Made by a program: the position numbers and the translations under genes. DNA of 64,000 nt from an uncultured Eubacteriales bacterium. GTDB lineage: Bacteria > Bacillota > Clostridia > Oscillospirales > Acutalibacteraceae. Shown piece after piece: positions 17,409-27,585 of this stretch. The stretch spans positions 1-64,000 of the forward strand of contig CAKSRC010000003.1 in assembly GCA_934486915.1 (NCBI GenBank), written 5' to 3'. The notes under the pieces were generated by a model. That model was not told the DNA's origin, ran no database searches, and saw only the letters and a list, made by a program, of their open reading frames with translations. Each line of letters starts with the position of its first letter. Position 1 is the first letter of the stretch.

Positions 17409-17867
17409 ATGAAATGCCCTTATTGTGGATTTGAAGAAAGTAAAGTTATGGATTCCAGACCCGCGGAAGACGGCGAAAAAATCAGGAGACGCAGGGAATG
17501 CGGAAATTGTAAAAAAAGATTTACGACTTATGAAGCGATTGAAAATATACCTATTATGGTAATTAAAAAAGATAAATCAAGAGAGCCTTTTGATCGTAAT
17601 AAACTTTTAAACGGTATTTTGAAATCCTGTGAAAAACGTCCTGTCTCGATAAACGATATCGAAAAGATAGTCGACGACATAGAGTATGATTTGCAAAACT
17701 CGCTGGAAAACCGAGAAATTTCCTCATCTGACATTGGAATATACGCAATGGATGCTCTCAAAGAAATAGATGAAGTTTCATATGTGCGTTTTGCATCAGT
17801 ATATAGGCAATTTAAGGATATAAACACATTTATGGAAGAATTAAGTAAACTTCTTAACGGCAAGTAA
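17409..17867 (+). CDS. nrdR: Transcriptional repressor NrdR
   Basis: A 152-aa NrdR. N-terminal zinc ribbon [22 protein letters not shown] with the second pair in CGNCKKRF, followed by an ATP-cone domain (about residues 49-139, [18 protein letters not shown]). NrdR represses ribonucleotide reductase genes by sensing ATP/dATP. The length is normal. The start follows AGGTGGTGA with ATG 12 bases downstream. No nrd gene is in the window. It has an unusually long leader that contains repeat copy 1. Confidence 0.95.
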   Translation: MKCPYCGFEESKVMDSRPAEDGEKIRRRRECGNCKKRFTTYEAIENIPIMVIKKDKSREPFDRNKLLNGILKSCEKRPVSINDIEKIVDDIEYDLQNSLENREISSSDIGIYAMDALKEIDEVSYVRFASVYRQFKDINTFMEELSKLLNGK

Positions 17868-17909
17868 TCAATGCTTATATATTATTTATTATTCTCTTTA
17901 ACAAAGTAT

Positions 17910-17944
17910 AAAACCGAGTATTGAAAAACTCCATACTCGGTTTT
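17910..17944. terminator. Bidirectional terminator between nrdR and the Rrf2 gene
   Basis: AAAACCGAGTAT and ATACTCGGTTTT pair around an 11-base loop, with T-rich and A-rich flanks, between two convergent genes. Confidence 0.85.
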
Positions 17945-17963
17945 ATTTTATTCTTATTACTCA

Positions 17964-18341
17964 TTAAGAAAAGTTAACTTCATCAAGCTTTTGCCTAACC
18001 ATTAAAGAAATCTCATTATAGACCTTATTAAACTTGCAGCTGGTGTGACCACAAGGGTAATCTTTGTCTACACACCTGCTTATGCAGTACGGTCCCTCGA
18101 CTGATTCAATAACCTGCCTTAATGTAATCTCATTTGGAGGTCTTTTTAAAATATATCCGCCCTTTGCTCCTTTAAATGAACTTACAATATCATTAGAAAC
18201 AAGCTTTCTTAATATTTTAAGCGCAAATCTAAGAGGTACTGACGTATTTTCTGCAATAGATGATGCGTCTTTTTTTTCTTTGCATGATGCTAAAAATTCT
18301 ACAATTCTAACAGCATAATCTGCTTCTAATGTAATGTGCAA
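17964..18341 (-). CDS. Rrf2 family transcriptional regulator
   Basis: A 125-aa winged-helix regulator of the Rrf2 family (IscR, NsrR, CymR, RsrR). It starts at TTG with AAAGGGG upstream. The helix-turn-helix lies in residues 25-60 (SVPLRFALKILRKLVS), the wing is GAKGGYIL, and three to four cysteines (CISRCVDKDYPCGHTSCKF) could hold an Fe-S cluster. It is 14 bases past the rpoD stop codon, so it is probably transcribed with dgt-dnaG-rpoD. The target is unknown. Confidence 0.88.
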   Translation of the reverse strand: MHITLEADYAVRIVEFLASCKEKKDASSIAENTSVPLRFALKILRKLVSNDIVSSFKGAKGGYILKRPPNEITLRQVIESVEGPYCISRCVDKDYPCGHTSCKFNKVYNEISLMVRQKLDEVNFS

Positions 18342-18355
18342 TTATAAAATCCCCT

Positions 18356-19447
18356 TTATTCAAGAAAATCCTTTAACTTTTTACTTCTGCTTGGATGTCT
18401 AAGTTTTCTAAGAGCCTTAGCTTCTATTTGCCTAATTCTCTCGCGAGTGACATTAAACTCTTTTCCAACTTCCTCTAAAGTCCTTGCTCTGCCGTCTACC
18501 AAACCAAAACGAAGTCTTAGAACCTTTTCTTCCCTTGGTGTTAATGTGTCTAAAACATTATCAAGCTGTTCCCTTAAAAACGTTTGAGCAGCCGCATCGA
18601 CCGGTGCAGGAGAATCATCATCGGGTATAAAATCGCCTAAGTGGCTGTCTTCTTCTTCGCCTATAGGTGTCTCAAGCGAAACAGGTTCTTGAGCCGATCT
18701 AATAACTTCCCTTACCTTTTCTGCAGGTAGGTCAAGCTCTTCTGCAATTTCTTCAATGCTTGGTTCATGTCCATTGGTGTGAAGAAGCTGATTAGATACC
18801 TTCTTTACTTTATTTATGGTTTCAACCATATGAACGGGTATCCTAATAGTTCTTGCTTGGTCTGCTATAGCCCTTGTGATGGATTGCCTTATCCACCATG
18901 TTGCATAAGTTGAGAACTTAAATCCCTTTGTATAATCAAATTTTTCCACAGCCTTGATAAGTCCTAAGTTTCCTTCTTGAATCAAGTCCAAGAACTGCAT
19001 TCCTCTTCCCAAATATCTTTTTGCGATACTTACTACAAGTCTTAAATTAGATTCTGAAAGCTTTTGCTTTGCTTTTTGGTCGCCATTTGAAATCCTAATT
19101 GCAAGATCGATTTCCTCTTTTGAACTAAGTAAAGGGACAATTCCTATTTCTTTTAAATATACTTTTACAGGGTCATCAACTGAAACAGAATTATATACCA
19201 ATGGTTTATTGGAGCCATCACCTGTCATGAAATCTATATCGTCAAGCCCATCATCTACAAAATTATCTATTATTTCAACGCCGCTGTTTTCTAATGAGTC
19301 ATAAAAATTCTCTATTTGTTCCGGATCAAAATCCAATTCACCCATAGCATCCAAAATCTCCTGGGTAGATATATGGCCATTTGCCTTGCCCATATCCATT
19401 AGGTCTTTGATTACCTGTCTTTTTTGCGTTATTTGATTAATTTCCAT
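18356..19447 (-). CDS. rpoD: Primary sigma factor SigA (RpoD)
   Basis: A 363-aa housekeeping sigma factor. Region 1.1-like N terminus, region 1.2 ([17 protein letters not shown]), region 2 with the -10 binding helices ([43 protein letters not shown]), region 3 and region 4 with the helix-turn-helix ([32 protein letters not shown]). Length equals that of other Clostridia SigA. It is 13 bases past the dnaG stop codon in the conserved dgt-dnaG-rpoD arrangement. Confidence 0.97.
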   Translation of the reverse strand: MEINQITQKRQVIKDLMDMGKANGHISTQEILDAMGELDFDPEQIENFYDSLENSGVEIIDNFVDDGLDDIDFMTGDGSNKPLVYNSVSVDDPVKVYLKEIGIVPLLSSKEEIDLAIRISNGDQKAKQKLSESNLRLVVSIAKRYLGRGMQFLDLIQEGNLGLIKAVEKFDYTKGFKFSTYATWWIRQSITRAIADQARTIRIPVHMVETINKVKKVSNQLLHTNGHEPSIEEIAEELDLPAEKVREVIRSAQEPVSLETPIGEEEDSHLGDFIPDDDSPAPVDAAAQTFLREQLDNVLDTLTPREEKVLRLRFGLVDGRARTLEEVGKEFNVTRERIRQIEAKALRKLRHPSRSKKLKDFLE

Positions 19448-19460
19448 TAAAATTTGCCCC

Positions 19461-21227
19461 CTACTGTTTTAGCTCCTTAAGCTTATCAAAATATTCCTTA
19501 ATATCTTTAATATCACTATTTGCGGCATCGCTTAATGATATTTTTTCCTTCTCATCTAAAATAACTTTTATATATTCATCTACAACTATATCATTGTTTT
19601 CACATTCAATATAAGAAGAAAGCATTTTTGCTATTCTTCCCATTTCTTTGATTGAAAAATCATTAGAAAGACTTGTAAGATTTAAATTCATATTATTTTT
19701 TACTTTATCTATAATTATATTATAAACTCGACGATTAAAATCTGTCAAAAAATCATCGGGCCTTAACCTTGAACTTATATTATTAACCTTTTGAGGATTG
19801 TTTATAAGATAAGAGATAACTGCCTCTTCTGCATGAGCGGCTCTAAGATTATCCCTTTTTTGAGGATTTATATCATCCTTTAGCGATGATAGCTCCGTTT
19901 GTATATATTTAAATTCCTTTTTAACATCTTTTTTTCTATTATTCTTTACTAACTTTTCTATTTGAAAAGTAATAGCGGATTTATCTATATCTAATTCTTC
20001 ACTTATTTTTCCTGCATATACTTCCCTTTCCAATCGATTATTTATATTGGCAAGCATTTTTACAGCTTCATTAACATACCTTACCTTACCTTCTGGGCTT
20101 TGTAAATCACAATTAAGCTTTATCTTTTTTAAAGAGTATTCTATATCATTAGAAGATTTTTCTAAAAGCTGCTTAAACCTTGCTGCCCCGTTTTCCCCAT
20201 ATGACTTTATATATTCATCTGGGTCTTTTCCGCTTGGTATTGTCAAAACTTTTACTAAAAGCTCAGTATCTCTAAACATAGATATTGCTCTAGCTGTCGC
20301 CTTTTGACCGGCTTGATCTGCATCATAAGCAATTATTACTTCCTTGGTATATCGTGAAATAATATTTACTTGCTCCCTTGTAAGGGATGTCCCCAAAGTT
20401 GCAACGGTATTTTCAAATCCCGCTTGATGAAGAGCAATGACATCCATATAACCTTCGGCAAGTATAATTTTATCTTTACAAAAATTTTTCGCAAAATTCA
20501 AAGCAAATAGATTATAATGTTTTTTAAACACGGGAGTATCCGCAGTATTTAGATACTTAGGTTTTATGTCGCTTAATACTCTCCCGCCAAACGCTATCAC
20601 ATTTCCCCTTAAATCTATTATAGGAAACATAACTCTACCAAAAAAGCGGTCTATAACCACACCGTTTCGACTTTTTATCGCTAAATTTGCTTCTAAAAGC
20701 TCTTCGTTTGTAAACCCCTTTGAAGTAAGATAATTTACTAAATTAAATCTTGAATCGGCCGCATAACCCAAACCAAAATGTTTGATTGTTTTATCACTAA
20801 GTCCCCTGCTTTTAAAATAGTTATATCCCTCTTTGGATTTAGCGTCATAGAGATTATAATGATAATACCTTGCAGCCTCACGATTTGCTTCGTATATTCT
20901 CTTTTTCAATTTCGACAAGCCATCTTCCCTATTATCAATAGGGACCTCAAGCCCAGCTCTTTGAGCTAAAAATTTTACTGCATCTATATAGTCAAGGTTC
21001 TCAATCATCCTAATAAAGGTAATGACATCTCCGCCTACGCCACACCCAAAGCAATAAAAAGAACCGCTTTGAGGGTATAAATTAAAGGATGGAGTTTTTT
21101 CTCCATGGAACGGACAAAGCCCCACCATGTTTCTGCCATGCCTTTTTAAACTTACATAGCTTGAAACAACATCAACAATATCGCTTCTAAGTTTTAATTC
21201 ATCCATAAAAGAATCGGGCAATGGCAT
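19461..21227 (-). CDS. dnaG: DNA primase
   Basis: A 588-aa primase that makes RNA primers for replication. The N-terminal CHC2 zinc finger is visible ([11 protein letters not shown] and FYCFGCG), followed by the primase core and TOPRIM domain ([31 protein letters not shown]) and a helical C-terminal domain that binds DnaB. The SD AAAGGAGATG precedes the ATG at 21227, and the gene lies 15 bases after dgt. Confidence 0.96.
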   Translation of the reverse strand: MPLPDSFMDELKLRSDIVDVVSSYVSLKRHGRNMVGLCPFHGEKTPSFNLYPQSGSFYCFGCGVGGDVITFIRMIENLDYIDAVKFLAQRAGLEVPIDNREDGLSKLKKRIYEANREAARYYHYNLYDAKSKEGYNYFKSRGLSDKTIKHFGLGYAADSRFNLVNYLTSKGFTNEELLEANLAIKSRNGVVIDRFFGRVMFPIIDLRGNVIAFGGRVLSDIKPKYLNTADTPVFKKHYNLFALNFAKNFCKDKIILAEGYMDVIALHQAGFENTVATLGTSLTREQVNIISRYTKEVIIAYDADQAGQKATARAISMFRDTELLVKVLTIPSGKDPDEYIKSYGENGAARFKQLLEKSSNDIEYSLKKIKLNCDLQSPEGKVRYVNEAVKMLANINNRLEREVYAGKISEELDIDKSAITFQIEKLVKNNRKKDVKKEFKYIQTELSSLKDDINPQKRDNLRAAHAEEAVISYLINNPQKVNNISSRLRPDDFLTDFNRRVYNIIIDKVKNNMNLNLTSLSNDFSIKEMGRIAKMLSSYIECENNDIVVDEYIKVILDEKEKISLSDAANSDIKDIKEYFDKLKELKQ

Positions 21228-21242
21228 ACTTTTTCATCTCCT

Positions 21243-22238
21243 TTATATACCCCAAGACCGTGGAATAAATATATTTTTAAATGTATCTACTGCAAATTTG
21301 TCAGTCATACCGGCAATATAATCGCATACCGCACGGTTAGGATCCTCTTCTTTAGCTATCACTTGAAGATCATAAGGTAATTCATTTAAATTATCCATAA
21401 AGTGACGATATAAACTTTCTACTAAATAAGGGACCTTCTTTTCCTGCGTTTTACGGTCCGAATTATAAACATTAGCATACATAAAGCTATGAAGATCATC
21501 AAAAGCTTTTTGAATCTGCTCATCCATCAACAAAACATCATCATGACTAAAGCTTATAAGTGAATTTATCAACTTGTTAATCCTTTGTTTTCTTGTTTTT
21601 CCAAGCACTTTAAGTATATCACTAGGGATATCTTCTTCATTAAGTATTCCTGCTCTCTCAGCATCGTCAACATCATGATTTATGTAGGCTATTCTATCGG
21701 CTATCTTAACAATTCTTCCTTCTACTGTGAAAGCCTCTTCTCCCCTTGTATGGCACAATATCCCATTTAAGACTTCCTTTGTAAGATTAAGCCCCTTTAG
21801 CCCATTTTCAAGCCTTTCGACAACTCTTACACTTTGTTCAAAATGCTTAAATCCACTGGGGGATATCTCATTAAGAGCTGCCTCGCCCGTATGGCCAAAC
21901 GGTGTGTGCCCCAAATCATGGGCAAGAGAAATTGCCTCGGTAAGATCTTCATTAAAACGAAGAGCCCTTGCAATTGTCCTGGCTATTTGTGAAACTTCCA
22001 AGGTATGAGTGAGCCTTGTTCTATAGTGATCCCCTTCCGGCGAAAGGAAAACTTGAGTTTTATGTTTTAATCTTCTAAATGCCTTACTATGTATAACTCT
22101 ATCACGGTCTCTTTGATATTCCGTTCTAATCTCGCACTTTTCCTGATATTGCTTTCTTCCTAATGTATTTTTAGAAAAGGAAGCATATGGAGATAATATT
22201 TTTAGTTCCAAATTTTCAGTGTATTCTCTTATATTCAA
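21243..22238 (-). CDS. dgt: dGTPase-like HD-domain nucleotidohydrolase
   Basis: A 331-aa HD-domain protein of the deoxyguanosine triphosphate triphosphohydrolase-like family. Signature: RTRLTHTLEVSQIARTIA, then AISLAHDLGHTPFGHTGE, the metal-binding H...HD..D set, and KIADRIAYINHDVDDA. It starts at TTG with AGGAGG upstream. In Clostridia it commonly leads the dnaG-rpoD operon. The true substrate of this subfamily may be other dNTPs. Confidence 0.92.
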   Translation of the reverse strand: MNIREYTENLELKILSPYASFSKNTLGRKQYQEKCEIRTEYQRDRDRVIHSKAFRRLKHKTQVFLSPEGDHYRTRLTHTLEVSQIARTIARALRFNEDLTEAISLAHDLGHTPFGHTGEAALNEISPSGFKHFEQSVRVVERLENGLKGLNLTKEVLNGILCHTRGEEAFTVEGRIVKIADRIAYINHDVDDAERAGILNEEDIPSDILKVLGKTRKQRINKLINSLISFSHDDVLLMDEQIQKAFDDLHSFMYANVYNSDRKTQEKKVPYLVESLYRHFMDNLNELPYDLQVIAKEEDPNRAVCDYIAGMTDKFAVDTFKNIFIPRSWGI

Positions 22239-22399
22239 AATATCAACCTCCTAAAAATAGAAAAACATACTCATTATATATTATACAATATATCAATCAA
22301 AAAGTGATTGATTTTTTTTAAAAAAGTCTTTTTCGGCATAAGAAATTAAAAAAACAATATATAATAGAATTTTTAATATAAAACGCTCCAAAATAAAGG

Positions 22400-23020
22400 C
22401 TATACTTCAAAAAAATTCTCACCTAAAACCTCAGGCGATACTTTTCCTGAAGTTATCTCTGACAAATCGGCAAAAAATTTACCTATTTCCTCTTCTAAAA
22501 TACAAAACTCTATATTAACCTTGTCAAGGAAATCTTCCTTTATAATTTTAGATGTATAAGAAGATATCAATGCATTTATTTTTCCATACTCAAAGTACTC
22601 TAAATTAAGTTTTAAAATCCTGCACTTTCTCATAGTAATTATCTTTGCAGCATCGACAGCCATTTTAGCACTATGTGAATATGCCCTTACAAGGCCGCCG
22701 GCCCCTAAAAGTATCCCGCCAAAATATCTCGTGACAACTACTGCAGCATTTACAATGCCACTTTTTTTTAGGACATCCAAGACAGGAACCCCCGCCGTAC
22801 CCTGCGGTTCACCATCATCGGAATATCTCATAATATTTTGATCCTTTATAATATAAGCATAGACATTATGGGTTGCATTCCAATATTTTTCTCTTTTTTG
22901 AGTTATAAAGGCTATTGCCTCTGCTTCAGACTGCACAGGCATTGCAGCTCCAATAAATTTTGATCTCTTTTCTATAAATTCTTCACAGGATTCAATTTTA
23001 ATAGTCTTATATGATCCCAC
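22400..23020 (-). CDS. YigZ/IMPACT family protein
   Basis: A 206-aa protein of the YigZ (UPF0029/IMPACT) family, of unclear cellular role, with an N-terminal domain carrying SKFIGAAMPV, THNVYAYII, SDDGEPQGTAGVPVLDVL and VVTRYFGGILLGAGGLVRAY, and a C-terminal EF-G IV-like domain (DUF1949). The start is GTG at 23020 with AAAGGATGG upstream. Confidence 0.92.
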   Translation of the reverse strand: MGSYKTIKIESCEEFIEKRSKFIGAAMPVQSEAEAIAFITQKREKYWNATHNVYAYIIKDQNIMRYSDDGEPQGTAGVPVLDVLKKSGIVNAAVVVTRYFGGILLGAGGLVRAYSHSAKMAVDAAKIITMRKCRILKLNLEYFEYGKINALISSYTSKIIKEDFLDKVNIEFCILEEEIGKFFADLSEITSGKVSPEVLGENFFEV

Positions 23021-23102
23021 ACTACCATCCTTTTAATACACTTTCATTCTAAAAGTGTTTACTGCGCAAGGAAAATTAATACAGCTTACCTAACAAAAAG
23101 CA

Positions 23103-23132
23103 AAAAGGCAGTGCATAACTGCACAGCCTTTT
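23103..23132 (-). terminator. Terminator after rpmE
   Basis: AAAGGCTGTGCA / TGCACTGCCTTT hairpin with a T-rich tail (TTGCTTTTTG) on the minus strand, just past the rpmE stop codon. Confidence 0.85.
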
Positions 23133-23154
23133 AATCACTAATAACCACAAGTCA

Positions 23155-23361
23155 TTATTTATTTCCGATGCCGTAACGCTTTTTAAATCTGTCTACACGT
23201 CCGCCAGTATCAACGAGCTTTTGTTTGCCGGTGAAAAACGGATGGCATTTAGAGCATATTTCTACACGAATATTGCTTTTTGTTGAACCTGTTTCGATTA
23301 CGTTACCACAAGCACAAGTGATTGTAGTTTTTTCGTACTTTGGATGTATGTTTTCTTTCAT
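23155..23361 (-). CDS. rpmE: 50S ribosomal protein L31, zinc-binding type
   Basis: A 68-aa L31 starting [19 protein letters not shown], with the four zinc-ligand cysteines of the C+ type (CACG, and [13 protein letters not shown]) and the C-terminal [12 protein letters not shown]. The start ATG has an AAAGAGGTGATAAC site upstream. Length is normal. Confidence 0.97.
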   Translation of the reverse strand: MKENIHPKYEKTTITCACGNVIETGSTKSNIRVEICSKCHPFFTGKQKLVDTGGRVDRFKKRYGIGNK

Positions 23362-23508
23362 GTTATCACCTCTTTCGCTGAAACTGTAAACATTAACACT
23401 AGAATTATATCATAGTCAAAAGAAAATTTCAAGATCAAATTATCATAAGTTTAAATTTTAGCAATATATTATATTGAGTTATAATATTTGTAAAATATAT
23501 TATTAAAA

Positions 23509-24309
23509 TCAACTGTCTTTTTGGAGATCTATGTACTCACAATACTCCTCAAGGCATAAATCCAAAGCTCGCATCTTCTTAGCATTTTCTACACCCACAA
23601 AACGAAAGATTGAACCTGAAAATGTCATGGATGTCTCATCTTCCTTAGACTTAGGGTAACGCACTATAAAACCGTAATCAACACAATTTTTATTAAGCCA
23701 TTTGTACTCATCTAAGTTTAAAATTTCATCCTTGGACTTATTTCCCGCAAAATCAAATTCAACACTGAGCCCCGTCTGGAAATCACTTTTTCCACCGGGC
23801 GGTACAATCTTTTCAGCCTCTGCCTTCGAACGCACGGGTGAAAAACCGTTTTCACTCATTTGCCTACTTACCTCGTTTTGATACAACACCTCTTGATCCT
23901 CATAACTTATATAACCGCTTTTTAAATTTAAAGATATATCGTCTTTATTAGCATCATTTATCATTTGGCTTAGTGGTTCTACAATCATTTTTTCCATTTT
24001 AACATTTTTATATGAACTTAAATCATATTTATAATCCTTAGGTATTGGATTTTGCAAATTAACCAACGTAAGAAGTTTACTCTTTTCCTCAGATGTAAAA
24101 CCCATTTGGGCTAAAGTTTCCACATCTTTTTTATTTTCTATGTAAAAAAAACTTTTTATCATCTCGTTATTTTCTTTAACAATTAAAAAAGTGCCACCAA
24201 GAGCTACAACTACAATTAAAATAGGTACAAATACTTTTAAAAAATTAACCCTATCATATGCAGTCCTCCTATATCGCCTTTTTTTTTGTTTTTTAATTTT
24301 ATAAGCCAT
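23509..24309 (-). CDS. VanY-like D,D-carboxypeptidase fold protein lacking zinc ligands (probable pseudoenzyme)
   Basis: A 266-aa protein with a basic N terminus, one membrane helix (about 22-44) and an extracellular VanY-like domain (residues about 105-265). Family landmarks are present: SGYISYEDQEVLY, PPGGKSDFQTGLSVEF, WLNKNCVDYGFIVRYP and FRFVG. But the zinc-binding S-x-H-x-x-G-x-A-x-D is SDFQTGLSVE, with Phe177 in place of His and Glu184 in place of Asp, and the usual EPWH is SGSI, with Ile234 in place of the third His. It should not bind zinc in the known way. It may bind peptidoglycan peptides or act as a scaffold (inference). It starts at ATG with AAAGGGG upstream and appears monocistronic. 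Confidence 0.82.
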   Translation of the reverse strand: MAYKIKKQKKRRYRRTAYDRVNFLKVFVPILIVVVALGGTFLIVKENNEMIKSFFYIENKKDVETLAQMGFTSEEKSKLLTLVNLQNPIPKDYKYDLSSYKNVKMEKMIVEPLSQMINDANKDDISLNLKSGYISYEDQEVLYQNEVSRQMSENGFSPVRSKAEAEKIVPPGGKSDFQTGLSVEFDFAGNKSKDEILNLDEYKWLNKNCVDYGFIVRYPKSKEDETSMTFSGSIFRFVGVENAKKMRALDLCLEEYCEYIDLQKDS

Positions 24310-24490
24310 AATTTTTACCCCTTTGGATCAATTAAAAAATAGACCTTCGTATTGTTTAATTCTAAAACAAAACTCATTTTTTTTCAAGTACAAACATTTT
24401 TATTCAAAAATTGCCTTTTTATACTTTTCAAAAAAGCAATAATAGTGTATTATATATAATATATTAATGTTTAAAGGAGTCGTTCGAAGT

Positions 24491-26236
24491 ATGAGAAAAA
24501 CAAAAATAATTTGCACATTGGGTCCCTCCACTGATAATGAAGAAACCCTTAAGCAGCTCATGTTAAATGGTATGGATGTTGCAAGGGTAAATATGTCTCA
24601 CCAAGACCACGATACACATAGACGAAGAGCAAATATGGTTAAGAAACTAAGAGAAGAAGTTTCTCTTCCTGTTGCTCTATTATTAGATACGAAGGGTCCT
24701 GAAATTAGAACAGGTACTTTTGCAGAATCTAAAGTATTATTAAAGAAAGGTCAAAAATTTACTCTAACCACGGACGATATTGAGGGAGATGTAAATGGCT
24801 GCAGCATAAGCTTTAAAGACCTTCCAAAAGATGTAAGAAAAGATTCAACCATATTGATAGATGATGGATTAATCGAACTTTCAGTCGACAAAGTTGTAAA
24901 CAACAACATTGAATGTACTGTAATAAATGGAGGAGTTGTTTCTTCAAATAAAGGCATAAATGTGCCGGGAGTACAACTTTCACTACCATTCCTAAACGAA
25001 AAAGATAAATCTGATATAAAGTTTGCAGTAGAAGAGGACTTCGACTTCATAGCAGCTTCTTTTACACGTACAGCCGACGACATTATAGCATTAAAAAAAG
25101 AACTTAAAAAATATAATTGCGATAACATAAAAATAATCGCTAAAATCGAAAATGGCGATGGTGTTAAAAATATTGACGACATCCTAAGAGTAGCCGATGG
25201 AATAATGGTTGCAAGAGGAGATTTAGGTGTTGAAATACCTATAGAAGATATCCCAATAATCCAAAAAATGCTCATTAAGAAAGCTTTTGAAGACGGAAGA
25301 ATCGTTATAACCGCTACTCAAATGTTGGATTCAATGATTAAAAATCCAAGACCTACAAGAGCTGAAACAACAGACGTTGCAAATGCAATATATGACGGTA
25401 CCAGCGCAATTATGCTTTCAGGCGAAACCGCAGCCGGCGCTTACCCTGTCGAAGCTGTCAAGACCATGTCCATAATAGCAAAGACGACCGAAAAGGATAT
25501 AGATTACCTAAAACGATTTAGAAAAAGCGAAATGCCTGAAAATCCAAACGTAACTTCTGCAATATCTCACGCTGCATGTACAACAGCCCATGACTTAAAT
25601 GCAAAAGCTATATTAGCTGTTTCTAAATCCGGAAGAACCGCAAAAATGATTTCAAAGTTTAGGCCTAATTGCCCTATAATAGGCGGAACAACCGAACCCA
25701 AGGTTTTAAGGCAAATGAACCTATTTTGGGGAGTTATACCAGTAATGATAGAGGAGCAGGCTTCCGGCACTGATCTATTAGAATACATAACTGAGGTTGC
25801 AAAAAAGGGTGGTTATGTAAATGACGGAGACTTGGTAGTAATCTCTGCAGGTGTACCTGTCGGCATATCAGGAAGCACCAACCTTATAAAAGTCGATTTA
25901 GTAGGTGATGTATTGGTAACAGGAACAAGTGTTACTCCTGGTATAGTTTGCGGCAACCTTTGCGTTTGCAAAAATGAGCAGGAAGCAAGAAAGCGTTTCA
26001 AAAACGGGGATATCCTAGTAATTCCTGAAACATCCAACGGAATCCTAAATATAATGAAATATGCTTCTGCAATAATAACTGAAAATAATGGCATTAATTC
26101 TCATGCCGCTGTTGTAGGTTTGGCTCTAGATAAACCCGTAATGATAGGCGCATACAATGCGACAAACATTTTAAAGAATGGCACTACTGTCACAGTTGAC
26201 TGCAGTAAAGGATTAATTTTCAGCGGCACTTGCTAA
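24491..26236 (+). CDS. pyk: Pyruvate kinase with C-terminal PEP-utilising (mobile) domain
   Basis: A 581-aa pyruvate kinase, the last step of glycolysis. It opens MRKTKIICTLGPSTDNEETL, with the ATP/PEP site LLLDTKGPEIRTG, the MVARGDLGVEIP and TATQMLDSMIKNPRPTRAE signatures, the allosteric C domain, and an extra C-terminal domain (about 480-581, GNLCVCKNEQEA and SHAAVVGLALDKPVMIGA) as in Bacillus/Clostridia enzymes. The ATG at 24491 is preferred; AAAGGAG lies 12 bases upstream. An in-frame ATG at 24467 lies before that SD and is not the start. It ends at a strong terminator. Confidence 0.96.
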   Translation: MRKTKIICTLGPSTDNEETLKQLMLNGMDVARVNMSHQDHDTHRRRANMVKKLREEVSLPVALLLDTKGPEIRTGTFAESKVLLKKGQKFTLTTDDIEGDVNGCSISFKDLPKDVRKDSTILIDDGLIELSVDKVVNNNIECTVINGGVVSSNKGINVPGVQLSLPFLNEKDKSDIKFAVEEDFDFIAASFTRTADDIIALKKELKKYNCDNIKIIAKIENGDGVKNIDDILRVADGIMVARGDLGVEIPIEDIPIIQKMLIKKAFEDGRIVITATQMLDSMIKNPRPTRAETTDVANAIYDGTSAIMLSGETAAGAYPVEAVKTMSIIAKTTEKDIDYLKRFRKSEMPENPNVTSAISHAACTTAHDLNAKAILAVSKSGRTAKMISKFRPNCPIIGGTTEPKVLRQMNLFWGVIPVMIEEQASGTDLLEYITEVAKKGGYVNDGDLVVISAGVPVGISGSTNLIKVDLVGDVLVTGTSVTPGIVCGNLCVCKNEQEARKRFKNGDILVIPETSNGILNIMKYASAIITENNGINSHAAVVGLALDKPVMIGAYNATNILKNGTTVTVDCSKGLIFSGTC

Positions 26237-26257
26237 CTTACATATAAAATAATAAAC

Positions 26258-26291
26258 AGCCGAGTATCAAATAAAAGATACTCGGCTTTCC
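26258..26291 (+). terminator. Terminator after pyk
   Basis: AGCCGAGTATC / GATACTCGGCT stem around an 8-base loop, followed by a short T-rich tract, 22 bases past the pyk stop codon. Confidence 0.85.
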
Positions 26292-26313
26292 TATTAGGTT
26301 TAGTTTATATACT

Positions 26314-26356
26314 AAAAGTATGCCAATACAAAATATTGCATTGGCATACTTTTTTA
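26314..26356. terminator. Second terminator, between pyk and the GNAT gene
   Basis: AAAAGTATGCCAAT / ATTGGCATACTTTT long stem with T-run on the plus strand and A/T-rich flank on the other, reaching into the end of the convergent GNAT gene. Confidence 0.75.
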
Positions 26357-26890
26357 TACTCCCTCTAAATATGGCACTTCGTCTCTTAAAATAGAATACA
26401 TGCATGAATTTTGAACTACATCATATTTACAAATATGATTTCTCAATGTCCCTTCATAAGTAAATCCCGCTTTTTCCAAGCAACGCCTAGAGGCAGTGTT
26501 TATCTCAAAGGTTTCGGCATAAATCCTTTCAATATTGCAGTACTTAAATGCCAAATTACACATATATACTATGGCGCTTGTCATAATTCCATTGCCCCAA
26601 AAAGGTACTCCCAACCAATACCCTATTTCAGCGGATTTTCTATACACATCATCCTGTCTATTAAACATAATTGAAATAGTTCCTATAAACTTATCATCCA
26701 TACAAATAGCCCTTGCTATCCTATTTGTATGTTCCCTATCGAGGCATGCTTTAATAAACCTTTCCGCATCCTCGACACTATATGGCTGGGGAAAGTCATC
26801 CCTTATAAAAGCAGCTATCCTTTTATCATTCGCATAATGTGCTAAATCTTTGGCATCAGACTCTAAAAACTCCCTTATTGATACATCCAT
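26354..26890 (-). CDS. GNAT family N-acetyltransferase (RimJ/RimL-like)
   Basis: A 178-aa GNAT enzyme. Motif A is present in RIARAICMDDKFIGTISIM and the acetyl-CoA region in GYWLGVPFWGNGIMTSAI; the C terminus has the RimJ/RimL-type NTASRRCLEKAGFTYEGTLRNHI. Such enzymes acetylate protein N termini or small amines; the substrate is not predictable. ATG at 26890 is chosen for its GAAGGTGA site; the upstream GTG at 26914 has none. It is the last gene of the minus-strand nth-GNAT run. Confidence 0.88.
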   Translation of the reverse strand: MDVSIREFLESDAKDLAHYANDKRIAAFIRDDFPQPYSVEDAERFIKACLDREHTNRIARAICMDDKFIGTISIMFNRQDDVYRKSAEIGYWLGVPFWGNGIMTSAIVYMCNLAFKYCNIERIYAETFEINTASRRCLEKAGFTYEGTLRNHICKYDVVQNSCMYSILRDEVPYLEGV

Positions 26891-26928
26891 ACTTTCACCT
26901 TCTTTAGGATTCACGATAATGAATCGTC

Positions 26929-27564
26929 TTAGTTACTATTTACAAAAAACTCACAAAAATCATGCATCACGCACTCATGACATTTTGGTTTTGCTGCTTT
27001 GCAAACTGCCCTGCCATGAAGTACAAGCCTATGACAAAAATCATTTGATTCATCGCTGTCGAGTGCATCTCTTAATATCATTTCAATCTTATATGGGTCT
27101 TTAAGCTTATGAAATCCCAACCTATTTGTAATTCTAATGCAGTGGGTGTCCACAACTACGGCAGGTTTTGAAAAAACATCGCCTAAAATGAGGTTAGCTG
27201 TCTTACGTCCAACACCTTGCAATGAAATTAACTCCTCCATTGTGCTTGGTACTTTTGAATCATAATTTTCTACCAATTGCCTAGACATTGCAAGTATATC
27301 CCTAGCCTTTGTTTTATAAAGGCCACATGATTTTATGTATTCTTCGATTTCACTAATATCAGCCCTAGCAAAATCTTTTGGAGTCTTAAACCTTTCAAAC
27401 AACGCAGGAGTTACCATATTTACTCTTGCATCAGTGCATTGAGCCGCAAGACGTGTTGCGACAAGCAGTTGAAACGGGTCACTATATGAAAGCGAACATA
27501 TAGCATCCGGGTATTCCCTCTTTAATGCCTCAACTGCAAGTTTTCCTAATTCTTTATTGTCCAT
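26929..27564 (-). CDS. nth: Endonuclease III
   Basis: A 211-aa DNA glycosylase/AP lyase that removes oxidised pyrimidines. Visible: the helix-hairpin-helix LISLQGVGRKTANLIL with the catalytic Lys, VVVDTHCIRITNRLG with the catalytic Asp, and the Fe-S cluster cysteines in C-x6-C-x2-C-x5-C (CKAAKPKCHECVMHDFC). ATG at 27564 is preferred over GTG at 27573. It follows aspS with 21 bases between. Confidence 0.95.
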   Translation of the reverse strand: MDNKELGKLAVEALKREYPDAICSLSYSDPFQLLVATRLAAQCTDARVNMVTPALFERFKTPKDFARADISEIEEYIKSCGLYKTKARDILAMSRQLVENYDSKVPSTMEELISLQGVGRKTANLILGDVFSKPAVVVDTHCIRITNRLGFHKLKDPYKIEMILRDALDSDESNDFCHRLVLHGRAVCKAAKPKCHECVMHDFCEFFVNSN

Positions 27565-27585
27565 AAAAATCACTGCCCAACAAGC

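Noticed and set aside
24467..24490. ATG at 24467 as the pyk start
   Set aside because: It lies upstream of the AAAGGAG site that serves the ATG at 24491.
26354..26914. GTG at 26914 as the GNAT start
   Set aside because: No SD upstream; the ATG at 26890 has one and gives the usual family N terminus.
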